From: Inquilinus sp042743185
Lineage (GTDB): Bacteria > Pseudomonadota > Alphaproteobacteria > DSM-16000 > Inquilinaceae
Length of the DNA: 64,000 nt
Assembly (NCBI RefSeq): GCF_042743185.1
Contig: NZ_JBHYMS010000001.1
Span: 261,155-325,154 of the forward strand
Direction: 5' to 3'
Position 1 is the stretch's first letter. Every line of letters starts with the position of its first letter. This document shows, in pieces, positions 36,019 through 46,044 of the stretch. A model generated the notes under the pieces. It saw only the letters and a program-made list of their open reading frames with translations. It was not told the origin of the DNA and ran no database searches. The position numbers and the translations under genes are program-made.

Positions 36019-37395
36019 ATGGTCGATGACGATCCCTTCGCCGCACCCGACAACCCCGACCGCACCGTCATCCGCCCCCGGCCCGGGGGCAACCGGGCCG
36101 CCGCCGCGGAGACGGGTGAACCGACCCAGAGCCCGGGCAGACCGCCGACGCGGCCGCGGCTGGCAGCCGGCGCCGGCCCGACCGAAGCCGTCCCCCTGGC
36201 CCCCACGGGCGTGAACCCGCTGGTCCAGGCTGCGGCTGTGCTGTTCGCTCTCGCGGTCCGCCTGAAGAACCGCGCGGTTCATCGCGACGTGCCGCTGCTG
36301 CGCCAGCGGGTGGTCGCCGAAGTCCGGACCTTCGAGCGCACGGCGCTGGCCGGCGGCGCGTCCGCCGATGCCATCCGTGCGGCCCGCTATGCGCTCTGCG
36401 CCACCATCGACGATCTGGTCCTCAACACGCCGTGGGGAAGCCAGAGCCTGTGGACCAAGCAATCGATGGTCTCGACCTTCTACAACGAGACCTGGGGCGG
36501 CGAGCGCTTCTTCGAGATCCTCGACCACCTGATGAAGACCTCGGATCGCAACCTGGAGGTTCTCGAGCTCTTCTACATCTGCCTCTCGCTGGGCTTCGAA
36601 GGCCGGTACCGGGTCGAATCCCGCGGCCCGTCGCGGTTGGGCGACGTACGGGAATCCGTGTTCCGCGCCATCCGGCGACGGCGCGGCGAGATCGAGCGGA
36701 CCCTGTCGCCGCACTGGGTGGGTGTCGTGTCCGATCGTCGCCCGCTGGGCCGGCTGGTCCCCCTCTGGGTGATCGGCGCCGCGGTGGCGGCCATGCTGGT
36801 CCTGGCCTTCGTCGGCTTCCGCTGGGCCCTCGATGCCAGGCTGGAGCCCGTGATGGCGGCCGCGACGGAGCTTCCGCCGCACGGCGCGGTCGTGATCGAA
36901 CGGCCGGCCCCGGTCGAGCCGCCCCCTCCGCCGGAACCGCCGAAGGAGTCGGCCGAGCAGCGCCTGACGCGCTTCCTCGAGCCGGAGATCCGCGAAGGCC
37001 TGGTCACCGTGGTCGAGGACCAGCAGTCGGTTCGCGTCCGGATCAACGGCAGCAACCTGTTCGCCTCGGCCAGCGACACCCTGCTCGACGATCGCCGGCC
37101 GGTCGTCGACCGCATCGGGCAGGCCCTGGAGACCGAGCCCGGGCAGGTCGTGATCGAAGGCCACACCGACAGCCAGGCGATCAAGACCGTCCGGTTCCCG
37201 TCGAACTGGCAGTTGTCGACCGCACGGGCGGAGTCGGTCCGCCGCATCCTCGCGCAGCATGTCAGCGACGACGGCCGCTTCTCGGTGGAAGGCAAGGCCG
37301 ACACCGAGCCCCTGGCGGCGAACGACACGCCGGAGGCGCGGGCGCAGAACCGCCGGATCGAAGTCGTGCTCATGAAGCCGGCCGGGGCCGGCTGA
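36019..37395 (+). CDS. tssL: TssL with C-terminal OmpA peptidoglycan-binding domain
   Basis: This 458-residue inner-membrane protein has a disordered Pro/Arg-rich start, a DotU/TssL cytoplasmic domain (about 65-240; DDLVLNTPWGSQSLW, TFYNETWGGERFFEILDHL, LSLGFEGRYRV) and one membrane helix (LWVIGAAVAAMLVLAFVGF, about 252-270). The periplasmic OmpA-like domain (about 330-455) has VIEGHTDSQAI and NWQLSTARAESVRRIL. The OmpA part anchors the complex to peptidoglycan, as in evolved TssL proteins. It follows tssK by 6 bp and precedes tssM. Confidence 0.95.
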   Translation: MVDDDPFAAPDNPDRTVIRPRPGGNRAAAAETGEPTQSPGRPPTRPRLAAGAGPTEAVPLAPTGVNPLVQAAAVLFALAVRLKNRAVHRDVPLLRQRVVAEVRTFERTALAGGASADAIRAARYALCATIDDLVLNTPWGSQSLWTKQSMVSTFYNETWGGERFFEILDHLMKTSDRNLEVLELFYICLSLGFEGRYRVESRGPSRLGDVRESVFRAIRRRRGEIERTLSPHWVGVVSDRRPLGRLVPLWVIGAAVAAMLVLAFVGFRWALDARLEPVMAAATELPPHGAVVIERPAPVEPPPPPEPPKESAEQRLTRFLEPEIREGLVTVVEDQQSVRVRINGSNLFASASDTLLDDRRPVVDRIGQALETEPGQVVIEGHTDSQAIKTVRFPSNWQLSTARAESVRRILAQHVSDDGRFSVEGKADTEPLAANDTPEARAQNRRIEVVLMKPAGAG

Positions 37396-37420
37396 CCGTC
37401 AGGAAGGGCAAGAGCCGCCG

Positions 37421-40400
37421 ATGCGCAAGGTCCTCGCCATCCTCACCGCGCGCTGGTTCGTCAGCCTGGTCGGCGTGCTTCTGCTGTCCGCGATCGTCTG
37501 GTTCGTCGGGCCCCTGATCGCGGTTGCGGAGGTGCGGCCGCTCGAGACCGCCCTGGCGCGCGTCGTGACGATCGCCGCCATGCTGGTGATCTGGTCCTTC
37601 GCCACCGCCTGGTCCATCGTCCGCAACCGTCAGGCCAATGCCAGGCTGGTCGACGAGATGAGCCGGCAGCAGGGTCCGCCGCCCTCCCATCCGGCGCAGG
37701 ATCCGGAGCTCGCGCTGATCCGCGACCGACTGGCCGAGGCCCTGGCCACGCTGCGGCGGACGCGCGTCGGCAGGCGGGGGAGCCGCCGCTGGCTGTACGA
37801 ACTGCCATGGTACATCCTGATCGGCCCGCCCGGCGCCGGCAAGACCACCGCCCTCCTCAACTCCGGGCTCGATTTCCCCTTGGCCGAGCGCGCCGGGCAA
37901 AGCCGCGAGGCGATCCGCGGCATCGGCGGCACGCGCAACTGCGACTGGTGGTTCACCAACGAGGCGGTGCTGATCGACACCGCCGGCCGCTACACGACGC
38001 AGGACAGCCACGCCACCCGCGACGCCGCGGCATGGCACGGCTTTCTCGGCCTGCTGAAGCGGCATCGGCCGCGCCAGCCGATCAACGGCGCGCTGGTCTG
38101 CGTCAGCGTCTCCGACATCGCCCTGATGCCGGAAAGCGAGCGAACGGCCCATGCGCGTGCCATCCGCCAGCGCCTGGACGAGCTGACGAACGAACTCGGC
38201 ATCCGCTTCCCGGTCTATGTGCTGCTGACCAAGGCCGACCTGCTGGCCGGCTTCGCCCAGTTCTTCGACGACCTGGGACGCGAGGAGCGCGAGCAGATCT
38301 GGGGCACCACCTTCGCCTTCGACGACGGGCAGGGCGAAGAGGGCGTCCTGCCCCAGTTCCTGCGCGAGTTCGATCTTCTGGTCGAGCGGCTGAACGACCG
38401 GGTCATCGAGCGCCTGCATCAGGAACCCGACATCCGGCAGCGCAGCCTGATCTACGGCTTTCCCGCCCAGGTCGCGTCGCTGCGTGGAGCCCTCGACACC
38501 TTCCTGACCGAGGCGTTCCGGCCCAGCCGCTACACCGCCCGCCCGCTGCTGCGCGGCGTCTACCTGACCAGCGGCACGCAGGAGGGCACGCCCTTCGACC
38601 GGCTGATGGGCGCGATGGCCCAGTCCTTCGGGCTCGACCGGCAGCAGATCGCATCGACCGGCGGCCGCGGGCGCAGCTACTTCCTGACCGCCCTGCTGCG
38701 CCGGGTCGTGTTCGCCGAAGCCGGCATGGTCTCGACCAACCCGCGGCTCGAGCGGCGGCTGCGATGGCTGCGGCGGGGCGCCGTCGCCGCGGCCTGCGCA
38801 GCGCTGGTCGCCGCGCTGGCCGGCTGGACGGCCAGCTACATGGGCAACAGCGACCTGATCCGGTCGGCCCGGGCCAGCCTCGACGACTATGCCGGCAAGC
38901 TCGGCGCCTCGGGGGATCCGGTCCGCGATTCCGATCTCGCTGCGATCGTGCCGCCGCTCGACGCCCTGCGCGGCATGCCGGCGGGGTACGACCGGCGCGA
39001 TGCGCCGGTCCCGGTCTCGATGCGCCTCGGCCTCTACCAGGGCGATACGCTGTCCCAGGCCACGGTCCAGGCCTACAGGCATGCGCTCAACAGCCTGCTG
39101 CTGCCGCGGCTCATCGTCCGGCTCGAGGAGATCCTGCGCGGGATCGATCAGCCGTCGGACCTGGCCTACATCGCTCTCAAGGTCTATCTGACGCTGGGCG
39201 GCAAGGCCCCTGCGAGCGACCCGGACGCGGTCATGGCCTGGCTCGAGGTCGACCTGCAGCAGCGCTATCCGGGCGACCGGAACGCTGCCCTGCGCGCGGC
39301 GATCGAAGCCCATACCGCCGCCCTCCTGGAACGGCGTGTGGCCGACATCGGCATCGACGGCCAGCTGGTCGAACGGGTCAGGACCATCGTCGCCGCCGTG
39401 CCCCCGGCGGGGCAGGCGTATCGGCTGCTGAGCACGGGGGCCGAGGTGGCGGCGCTGCCCGAATGGACCGCCGGCGACCACGCCGGACCTCAGGGGGCCC
39501 GCGTCCTGGCTCGCAGCTCCGGCAAGGGCCTGGGCGAGGGCATTCCCGGCCTTTTCACCTATCGCGGCTTCCACGAGGCCGTGCTGCCCGGGCTGGAGAC
39601 CGCCGCCCGCGCGATCGCGTCGGAACGCTGGGTGGTCGACCGGACGGCCCCGACCGGGGCGCCGGAGGACGAGGCGGTCGCGCAGATCGCGCGCGACGCG
39701 CTGCAGCTCTACTACGACGACTATGTCTCGAACTGGAACGCGCTGCTGGCGGATATCCGGATCGTGCCCTTCGAGAGCCGGCAGCATGCGGTCGAAGCCC
39801 TGAACATCCTGTCCGGGCCGAGCTCGCCGCTCTCCCAGCTGCTGCGGGCCGCGGCGACGGAGACCAAACTGACCGCGCCGCCGCCGGAGGGCGGGGACCA
39901 CGGCGCGCCGGAATCCGACCAGGCCGGCGCGGGACGGGAGCAGGCGGCCGAGACGGCCGGCGCGTCCGCCGAGGCCGCGGCGCAGAGCCGCTTCGGCATG
40001 ACCGGCCGCGTCGCCGCCCTGCTGGCGCGCGACTACGCCCGGTCCAGGCTGGGCGGCAGCGGCGACAACGGCGCGCCGGAACCGCCCGGCCGCTATGTCG
40101 AGGATCGCTTCCGCGACCTGCAGACCTTCGTCGAGGGGCCCAACGGAGCCCCGGCGCCGCTGGACGACATGATCCGCACGCTGGCCGACATCTACCAGCA
40201 GATGAACCGCAGCGCGATGACGACCGGCAGCACGGGAGCGGCGGCCAATGCCGAGCTGACCGGGCTGGCGCAGCAGCTGACGGCATCGGCGGGCCGCGCC
40301 CCCGCGGCGATGCGCGGCTGGGCGGGCCAGATCGCCGAGGCGACCTCGTCCGTCACCGTCGGCGGCGCGCGGCAGACGCTCAACGCCGACTGGAACTCGG

Positions 40401-41074
40401 GCGGGCGGGAGCTCTGCCGCGCGGCGCTGACCGGGCGCTATCCCTTCGCCCGCGGCGCCCGCGAGGATGTGAAGCTGGACGACTTCGCCAGGCTGTTCGC
40501 GCCCGGCGGCCTGATCGACGGCTTCTTCACCAAGAATCTCGCCCAGTATGTGGATACGTCGACATCACCCTGGCGCTGGGGCCGCGTCAACAATGTCGAT
40601 CTCGGCATCGACGCCGCGACCCTGACCCAGTTCGAACGGGCCGCGCGGATCCGGGACGCGTTCTTCCCCCAGGGCGGCAACCGTCCCGATGTCGGCTTCG
40701 AGATCGAGCCCGTCGACCTGTCCGCCGGGGCGGCGAGCGTGACGCTCGACATCAACGGTCAGGTGGTGAGCTACGATCACGGACCTGTGCGGCCGGTCTC
40801 GATCCGGTGGCCCGGCACCGGATCGAACCAGGTCCGCGTCTCCTTCGCCGGCGTCGACGACGCAGCGGGCGGCGGACTGACCCTGGACGGCCCCTGGGCC
40901 CTGTTCCGCCTGGTCGACCGGGCGAAGATCGCCGGCGCTTCGGCGAGCGATCGGTTCCGCTTCACCGTGGCGGACAACGCCAACAGCGCCACGTTCGACC
41001 TGCGGACGGCGAGCGTGCTGAACCCGTTCACGCTTCCCGAGCTGAGGCAGTTCCAATGCCCGCAGGCCTTCTGA
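37421..41074 (+). CDS. tssM: TssM (IcmF) membrane-complex protein
   Basis: This is a 1217-residue protein with two N-terminal helices (about residues 10-65), a GTPase-like cytoplasmic domain with an intact Walker A GPPGAGKT (135-142), and a third helix (about 450-470). The large periplasmic part contains the ImcF-related region (IPGLFTYRGFHEAVLPGLET from 708; YYDDYVSNWNALLADI) and the C-terminal VasK-type beta domain that contacts TssJ. The retained P-loop suggests nucleotide binding. It overlaps tagF by 19 bp. A gene at 49621 repeats only the ImcF-related part. Confidence 0.96.
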   Translation: MRKVLAILTARWFVSLVGVLLLSAIVWFVGPLIAVAEVRPLETALARVVTIAAMLVIWSFATAWSIVRNRQANARLVDEMSRQQGPPPSHPAQDPELALIRDRLAEALATLRRTRVGRRGSRRWLYELPWYILIGPPGAGKTTALLNSGLDFPLAERAGQSREAIRGIGGTRNCDWWFTNEAVLIDTAGRYTTQDSHATRDAAAWHGFLGLLKRHRPRQPINGALVCVSVSDIALMPESERTAHARAIRQRLDELTNELGIRFPVYVLLTKADLLAGFAQFFDDLGREEREQIWGTTFAFDDGQGEEGVLPQFLREFDLLVERLNDRVIERLHQEPDIRQRSLIYGFPAQVASLRGALDTFLTEAFRPSRYTARPLLRGVYLTSGTQEGTPFDRLMGAMAQSFGLDRQQIASTGGRGRSYFLTALLRRVVFAEAGMVSTNPRLERRLRWLRRGAVAAACAALVAALAGWTASYMGNSDLIRSARASLDDYAGKLGASGDPVRDSDLAAIVPPLDALRGMPAGYDRRDAPVPVSMRLGLYQGDTLSQATVQAYRHALNSLLLPRLIVRLEEILRGIDQPSDLAYIALKVYLTLGGKAPASDPDAVMAWLEVDLQQRYPGDRNAALRAAIEAHTAALLERRVADIGIDGQLVERVRTIVAAVPPAGQAYRLLSTGAEVAALPEWTAGDHAGPQGARVLARSSGKGLGEGIPGLFTYRGFHEAVLPGLETAARAIASERWVVDRTAPTGAPEDEAVAQIARDALQLYYDDYVSNWNALLADIRIVPFESRQHAVEALNILSGPSSPLSQLLRAAATETKLTAPPPEGGDHGAPESDQAGAGREQAAETAGASAEAAAQSRFGMTGRVAALLARDYARSRLGGSGDNGAPEPPGRYVEDRFRDLQTFVEGPNGAPAPLDDMIRTLADIYQQMNRSAMTTGSTGAAANAELTGLAQQLTASAGRAPAAMRGWAGQIAEATSSVTVGGARQTLNADWNSGGRELCRAALTGRYPFARGAREDVKLDDFARLFAPGGLIDGFFTKNLAQYVDTSTSPWRWGRVNNVDLGIDAATLTQFERAARIRDAFFPQGGNRPDVGFEIEPVDLSAGAASVTLDINGQVVSYDHGPVRPVSIRWPGTGSNQVRVSFAGVDDAAGGGLTLDGPWALFRLVDRAKIAGASASDRFRFTVADNANSATFDLRTASVLNPFTLPELRQFQCPQAF

Positions 41075-41751
41075 CCGCGGCGGGTGCCGCCCCCGGCATC
41101 TTCGGCAAGCTGCCCTGGCTCGGCGATTTCGTCGTGCAGCGGTTGCCGCGAGGCTTCGTCGAGCCGTGGGACGCCTGGCTCCAGGACGGGCTCGCGGCAT
41201 CCCGGGTGGCCCTCGGCGATGCCTGGCTGGACCGGTACCGGACCGCGCCGGTCTGGCGCTTCGCCCTGCCGGCCCATGTCGCCGGACCGCCCGTTGCCGG
41301 CCTGTTCCTGCCCAGCGTCGACCGCGTCGGCCGCTACTTCCCGCTGACGCTCGCCCTGCCGCTCGAGAGCGGACCGCCGCCGGATCTTCCGGCCAGCGCG
41401 GCATCCTGGTTCGACGCGCTCGAAGCGGTCGCGCTGGCGGCGCTGGAGGAGGAGACCCGTCCGGAGGACTGGCTGTCGGCCCTCGAGCGCATCGGCGCGC
41501 CCCCTCTTGTTCCCGCCGAGCGGCGCCGGGGAGACGACGATTGGATCCTCGAATCCGTCACCCCCGACGGCGGTCTTGCCGCCGCCTTCGCGCGCGTCGC
41601 CGATCGGCTCGCGCCCGATGCGGCCCCGGCACGGTTCTGGACGTCCCCCGGCGCAGAAGGATGGTTCCTCGCGGGCGCCGGCCTGCCCCCGGCCGATTTC
41701 TGGCCCCGGCTTCTGATCGGACCGGCCGAAAGCGCGGAGGCGCCGCCATGA
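41056..41751 (+). CDS. tagF: TagF T6SS regulator
   Basis: This 231-residue protein carries the TagF start FGKLPWLGDFVVQRLPRGFV and then WRFALPA, DRVGRYFPLTLALPLE and FWPRLLIGP. TagF is a post-translational repressor of assembly that acts through Fha in Pseudomonas and Agrobacterium; in Agrobacterium it is fused to the PppA phosphatase. Here it is a separate protein whose stop overlaps the pppA start (ATGA), so the two are coupled. It overlaps the tssM end by 19 bp. Confidence 0.93.
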   Translation: MPAGLLTAAGAAPGIFGKLPWLGDFVVQRLPRGFVEPWDAWLQDGLAASRVALGDAWLDRYRTAPVWRFALPAHVAGPPVAGLFLPSVDRVGRYFPLTLALPLESGPPPDLPASAASWFDALEAVALAALEEETRPEDWLSALERIGAPPLVPAERRRGDDDWILESVTPDGGLAAAFARVADRLAPDAAPARFWTSPGAEGWFLAGAGLPPADFWPRLLIGPAESAEAPP

Positions 41752-42518
41752 GCGGCCGGCTCTTCCACTTCCATGCGGCAGGGCGGACCGATCCGGGCGC
41801 CATGGGCACCCATAACGAGGATGCCTTTCTGAGCCGTGCCGATGTCGGGCTCTGGGCCGTGGCGGACGGGATGGGGGGTCACCGGCGCGGCGATCACGCC
41901 AGCCGGACGATCATGCGCGCACTGTCGCAGATCCCGGCGCCCGAATCCGCCCCGGCCCTGATCGGCGAGGTCCGCGAACGGCTGGCTTCGGTCCACAGGA
42001 TCCTGCGGATCGAAGCCGCGGAGATCGGCGACGGCGCCACCATCGGCTCGACGGTCGTGGTCCTGATGATCCACGGCGGCCACTTCGCCTGCCTGTGGGC
42101 CGGCGACAGCCGGCTGTATCTGCTGCGCGACCGGCAGCTCTGGCAGATCAGCCGGGATCACTCCTATGTCCAGGACCTGATCGACAGCGGCATCCTGGCG
42201 CCGGAGGAGGCGCTTCACCATCCCGAGGCCAATGTCATCACCCGTGCGGTCGGCGCCGCGGGCGAGCTGGAGCTCGACATGGAAGGGAGCACGGTGCTGC
42301 CCGGGGACGTCTTCCTGCTGTGCAGCGACGGGCTGACCCGGGTCGTCGCGGATGCGGAGATCGCCAACCTTCTCGACGCCATGCCGCCCGAGCAGGCGGC
42401 GAACACGCTGGTCGACCTGGCGCTCGGGCGCGGTGCGCCGGACAATGTCACCGTCGTCGCCCTGGCCTGCAGCGAGCCCTTCGACACGACACCGCCGGCG
42501 CGATGGAGCGGGCCATGA
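41748..42518 (+). CDS. pppA: PppA PP2C-type Ser/Thr phosphatase
   Basis: This is a 256-residue PP2C/PPM phosphatase with all metal-binding motifs: RTDPGAMGTHNEDAFL, VADGMGGH (Asp40), LWAGDSRLYLL, CSDGLTRVV and GAPDNVTVV. It should remove the phosphate placed on Fha by PpkA and return the T6SS to rest. It overlaps tagF and ppkA by 4 bp on each side. Its intact motifs contrast with the degenerate PP2C domain in the last gene of the cluster. Confidence 0.95.
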   Translation: MSGRLFHFHAAGRTDPGAMGTHNEDAFLSRADVGLWAVADGMGGHRRGDHASRTIMRALSQIPAPESAPALIGEVRERLASVHRILRIEAAEIGDGATIGSTVVVLMIHGGHFACLWAGDSRLYLLRDRQLWQISRDHSYVQDLIDSGILAPEEALHHPEANVITRAVGAAGELELDMEGSTVLPGDVFLLCSDGLTRVVADAEIANLLDAMPPEQAANTLVDLALGRGAPDNVTVVALACSEPFDTTPPARWSGP

Positions 42519-43993
42519 ACGCCGACCGGTTGCAGCCGGAATCGCCGGATCCGACGCTGATCATGCCCCGGAAGCTCCACACCGGCGTGCTCCCGTCCGG
42601 GTCGACGGTCCTCCATACCTATCGGATCGTCCGCCTGATCAACCGCGGCGGCATGGGCGAGATCTACCAGGCCGAGCACATCGACCAGCTCACCCAGCAC
42701 GCGATCAAGATCATCCTGCCCGACCTCGTCAGCGACGAGGCGATCGTCGCCCTGTTCCTGCGTGAGGCGGAAGCGCTGCGCAAGATCCGGCACGACGCGA
42801 TCGTCGGCTATGACGGGCTGTTCCGCGACGCCAACGGCCGGCTGCACCTGGTCATGGAATATGTCGAAGGGCCCTCGCTGCGCGACCGGCTGGACGCCGG
42901 CCCCCTCGCCCCGGACGAGGTCCGCCTCCTTCGCGACCGCGTCGCATCGGGCCTGGCGGTCGCGCATGAGCGGGGGATCTTCCACCGCGACCTGTCGCCC
43001 GACAACATCATCCTCGAGCGCGGCCGGCTGGACGCGGCGAAGCTGATCGACTTCGGCATCGCCAAGCTGGCCGATCCGGGCGCCCAGACGCTGGTCGGGC
43101 ACGGATTCGCGGGCAAGTTCTCCTGGGCGTCGCCCGAGCAGGTCGGCCTGTTCGGTGCCCAGATCGACGCCCGCTCGGACATCTACAGCCTTGGGCTCGT
43201 CCTGGCCGCCGCGGCGCGGGGACGGCCGCTCGACATGGGACAGACCATGCTGACGATGACCGAGGCGCGGCGCCGGGTCCCGGTCCTGGACGGGGTGCCG
43301 CCCGCCCTGGCCCCGGAGATCGCCCGGATGCTGGCGCCGGATCCGCTGGACCGGCCGCAATCGATGCGCGCGCTGCTGGGCGCGCCGGCGCCGCCGGACG
43401 ATGCGGCGGGCGTGCCCGCTTCTCCGCCGGTCCTGGCCGGGCACCGCCGCTGGATCACGGCGGCCACGGCGGTGGTCGTCCTGGGGGCCGCGGGTGGCGC
43501 CGTATGGATGTCACGGACCGAGCCCCCGCCTTCCCCCGAGCCCCCGACGACGCCCGGCGGGCAGCCGGCGGCGCCCGCCTCTCCTGCCCCGAATCCGCCT
43601 CCATCGCCCGCTCCCCCCGGCGCGACCGCGGGGATGGGCACGGTGCCGCCGCCGAGCCCCACGAAGCCATCGCCGGCGGATCCCGGGACGCTGCGGCAGA
43701 TCGCGACCCTGCCGGTGGCGGAGATGTTCGAGGCGGGCCGGCGCCTGCTCGATGTGGGGAATGCCGACGCCGCGCTGGTCGTCTGGGAAGAGGCCTCGCG
43801 TCGAGGCAGCGGGCCGGCGGCGCTCGGCATCGCCCGCTTCTATGATCCTGCCGGCTTCGGCACCGGCCCGAACCCGTTCAACACCCCCAATGCCGACAAG
43901 GCTCGCGAGTTCTATCGGCTCGCGCTTGCCCGGGGCATGGACGAGGCGCGCCAGCGCCTCGACGCCCTCGACGTTCCGGGTTCCGGCCGATGA
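42515..43993 (+). CDS. ppkA: PpkA-type Ser/Thr kinase with membrane helix
   Basis: This 492-residue protein has a Hanks-type kinase domain (about 36-300): INRGGMGEIYQAEH, the lysine in HAIKIILP, HRDLSPDN (His157-Arg-Asp159), DFGIAKL and a WASPEQVG segment. A membrane helix lies at about 313-332, then a Pro-rich stretch and a Sel1/TPR-like end (VVWEEASRRGSGPAALGIAR, ADKAREFYRLALARGMDEA). It is predicted to phosphorylate Fha. Pseudomonas PpkA carries a vWA domain in the same chain; here that domain is a separate gene directly downstream (4-bp overlap). Confidence 0.92.
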   Translation: MNADRLQPESPDPTLIMPRKLHTGVLPSGSTVLHTYRIVRLINRGGMGEIYQAEHIDQLTQHAIKIILPDLVSDEAIVALFLREAEALRKIRHDAIVGYDGLFRDANGRLHLVMEYVEGPSLRDRLDAGPLAPDEVRLLRDRVASGLAVAHERGIFHRDLSPDNIILERGRLDAAKLIDFGIAKLADPGAQTLVGHGFAGKFSWASPEQVGLFGAQIDARSDIYSLGLVLAAAARGRPLDMGQTMLTMTEARRRVPVLDGVPPALAPEIARMLAPDPLDRPQSMRALLGAPAPPDDAAGVPASPPVLAGHRRWITAATAVVVLGAAGGAVWMSRTEPPPSPEPPTTPGGQPAAPASPAPNPPPSPAPPGATAGMGTVPPPSPTKPSPADPGTLRQIATLPVAEMFEAGRRLLDVGNADAALVVWEEASRRGSGPAALGIARFYDPAGFGTGPNPFNTPNADKAREFYRLALARGMDEARQRLDALDVPGSGR

Positions 43994-46044
43994 CGACGTC
44001 CCGGCCCCTTCATCGCCATCGGTGCGGCCCGGCTGTCGCCGCGCTGCTCGTCGCGCTGTTCGCCCTCGCCCTGCCGGCCGCGGCCCAGGCCCCACCTGCC
44101 CCGGTCGCCGGCACGGAGGCCCGCAGGCCGCTGCTGATGCAGGGGACGACCAGCCTGTGGCAGCGGGTGCTGACGCGCCCCGGGGCACGCCTGTCGCCGG
44201 CCCCGGGCGGCGATCCCCTTGGCACGGAACTGCCGCCGCTGTCGCTGCTCTTCGTCTATGCGCGGGCACCGGGGCCGGGGGGCGAATGGATCGAGATCGG
44301 CACGGCGCCGACCGGCCAGACGCTGGGCTGGATCCCGGCGACGCTGGCGATCGACTGGAAGCAGACCCTGGTGGTGGCCTTCACCAACCCGGTCAATCGC
44401 GGCCGCGCCCTGTTCTTCCGGGACGAGGAGGCCCTGCTGTCGCTGATGGAGGCGCCGGATGCGGGGGCACAGGCCGGCGCCCTCGGCCGCGCGGCCGAGA
44501 CGGGGACGCTGCCGGCGGACGGACCGGTGGCCGCCGTCGAGCCGGCGACCTGGATCGACCCGGGCAAGTCCTTCTATCTGCTGCCGATCCTCGACTGGGC
44601 GGACGGCTATTTCGCCTCGGGACTGACCGGGCTCGGGCTCAAGGTGGCGGCGACCTCGCTGCAGGAACGCCCGGACCAGCCCGAGACGGCGTCCGCCGAC
44701 GATCCCGGGGCGGCCGAGAGGCTTCTTGCCGGCTATCGGGCGGGCGTCGTCTTCGTCGTCGACACCACCGTGTCGATGGATCCCTACATCGCGCGCACCC
44801 GCGACACGATCCGGCAGGTGACGGAAACCCTGCGGCATTCCGGCTGGGGAGACCGGCTGAGCTTCGGCCTGATCGGCTTTCGCGACGTCATGGCGGACGG
44901 ATCGCCGGACGGATACATCACCCGGGTCTTCGCCAACCTGCCGGAAAACCAGGACGAGCGCGGCTTCATCGCGAGCCTGGCGTCGGCGGAGGCGTCCAAG
45001 GTCTCAAATCTGGACTTCAAGGAAGATGCCTTCGCCGGGGTGAAGGCGGCCCTGGACGATATCGACTGGTCCGGCGTGGCCGGCCGCTTCATCGTGCTGG
45101 TCACCGATGCGAGCCCCCGCCGGGGCAACGATCCGTTCTCGTCGACCGGGCTTGACGTCGAGCAACTTCGGCTGCTGGCCCAGGCCAAGGGCGCGGCCGT
45201 GATCGCGATCCACGTCGAGACGGCGGCGGGCGGCCAAGCCGACCATGAATCGGCCCGGGAGGCCTATGAGGCCCTGACCACCTATCCGAATGTGGGCACG
45301 CTCTATTTCCCGGTCGAAGGCGGCGACGTCCGATCCTTCGGCGCGGTGGTGGACCGCGTCTCGCAGACGATGATCCGGCAGATGGAGAGCGCGGGCCAGG
45401 GCCAGGTCGCCGGTGCCGGCCAGGATCCCGCGTCCGGGCAGGAGGAGCGGTCGGCCGCGGAGCGGCGGATCGAGGAGGCGGTCGCGCGGACCGGCCTGGT
45501 CGGGCGCGCCATGCAGCTCGCCTATATCGGACGGACCCGGGACGCGCGTCCGCCGCGCCTGTTCTCCGCCTGGGTGTCCGATCGCGATCTCGCCAACCCG
45601 GCGCTCAAGGCCCTGGACGTGCGGGTGCTGATCACCAAGAATCAGCTTTCGGACCTGCAGGCGACGCTGCGCGCGATCCTCGAAGCCGGCGAGGCGACGC
45701 GCATCGCCCCGAACGACTTCTTCCGCCAGATGCGCAGCGCGGCGGCGACGATGAGCCGGCGGCCCGAGGCGGTCGGCCGGGAGGAGGCGCGGCGGCTCGC
45801 CGATCTCGGGCTGATCGGCGAATATCTCGAAGGCCTGCCCTACCGCAGCCGGATCATGGATCTGACCGAGGACGACTGGCTGTCCTGGAGCTATGGGCAG
45901 CAGCGGCAGTTCCTCGACGACCTTCAGGCCAAGATCAGGCTCTACCAGCAGGTCTACGACAACACCGACCTCTGGATCGCGCTCGACGGCGACAGGACCG
46001 GAGGCGAAGCCGTCTATCCGATGCCGCTCGACGCGCTGCCATGA
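43990..46044 (+). CDS. Periplasmic von Willebrand A protein, partner of PpkA
   Basis: This 684-residue exported protein has a signal peptide (VAALLVALFALALPAAAQA), an SH3-like N-terminal part (about 40-230), and a vWA domain starting at VVFVVDTTVSMDPYI, where the MIDAS triad DTTVS begins at Asp258. GLIGFRDVMADGSPDGY and VLVTDASPRRG belong to the same fold. The last 200 residues are unassigned. It matches the periplasmic half of Pseudomonas PpkA, so it probably senses the envelope or activates the kinase in trans. Overlaps on both sides (ATGA) show tight coupling with ppkA and tagT. Confidence 0.85.
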   Translation: MTTSRPLHRHRCGPAVAALLVALFALALPAAAQAPPAPVAGTEARRPLLMQGTTSLWQRVLTRPGARLSPAPGGDPLGTELPPLSLLFVYARAPGPGGEWIEIGTAPTGQTLGWIPATLAIDWKQTLVVAFTNPVNRGRALFFRDEEALLSLMEAPDAGAQAGALGRAAETGTLPADGPVAAVEPATWIDPGKSFYLLPILDWADGYFASGLTGLGLKVAATSLQERPDQPETASADDPGAAERLLAGYRAGVVFVVDTTVSMDPYIARTRDTIRQVTETLRHSGWGDRLSFGLIGFRDVMADGSPDGYITRVFANLPENQDERGFIASLASAEASKVSNLDFKEDAFAGVKAALDDIDWSGVAGRFIVLVTDASPRRGNDPFSSTGLDVEQLRLLAQAKGAAVIAIHVETAAGGQADHESAREAYEALTTYPNVGTLYFPVEGGDVRSFGAVVDRVSQTMIRQMESAGQGQVAGAGQDPASGQEERSAAERRIEEAVARTGLVGRAMQLAYIGRTRDARPPRLFSAWVSDRDLANPALKALDVRVLITKNQLSDLQATLRAILEAGEATRIAPNDFFRQMRSAAATMSRRPEAVGREEARRLADLGLIGEYLEGLPYRSRIMDLTEDDWLSWSYGQQRQFLDDLQAKIRLYQQVYDNTDLWIALDGDRTGGEAVYPMPLDALP

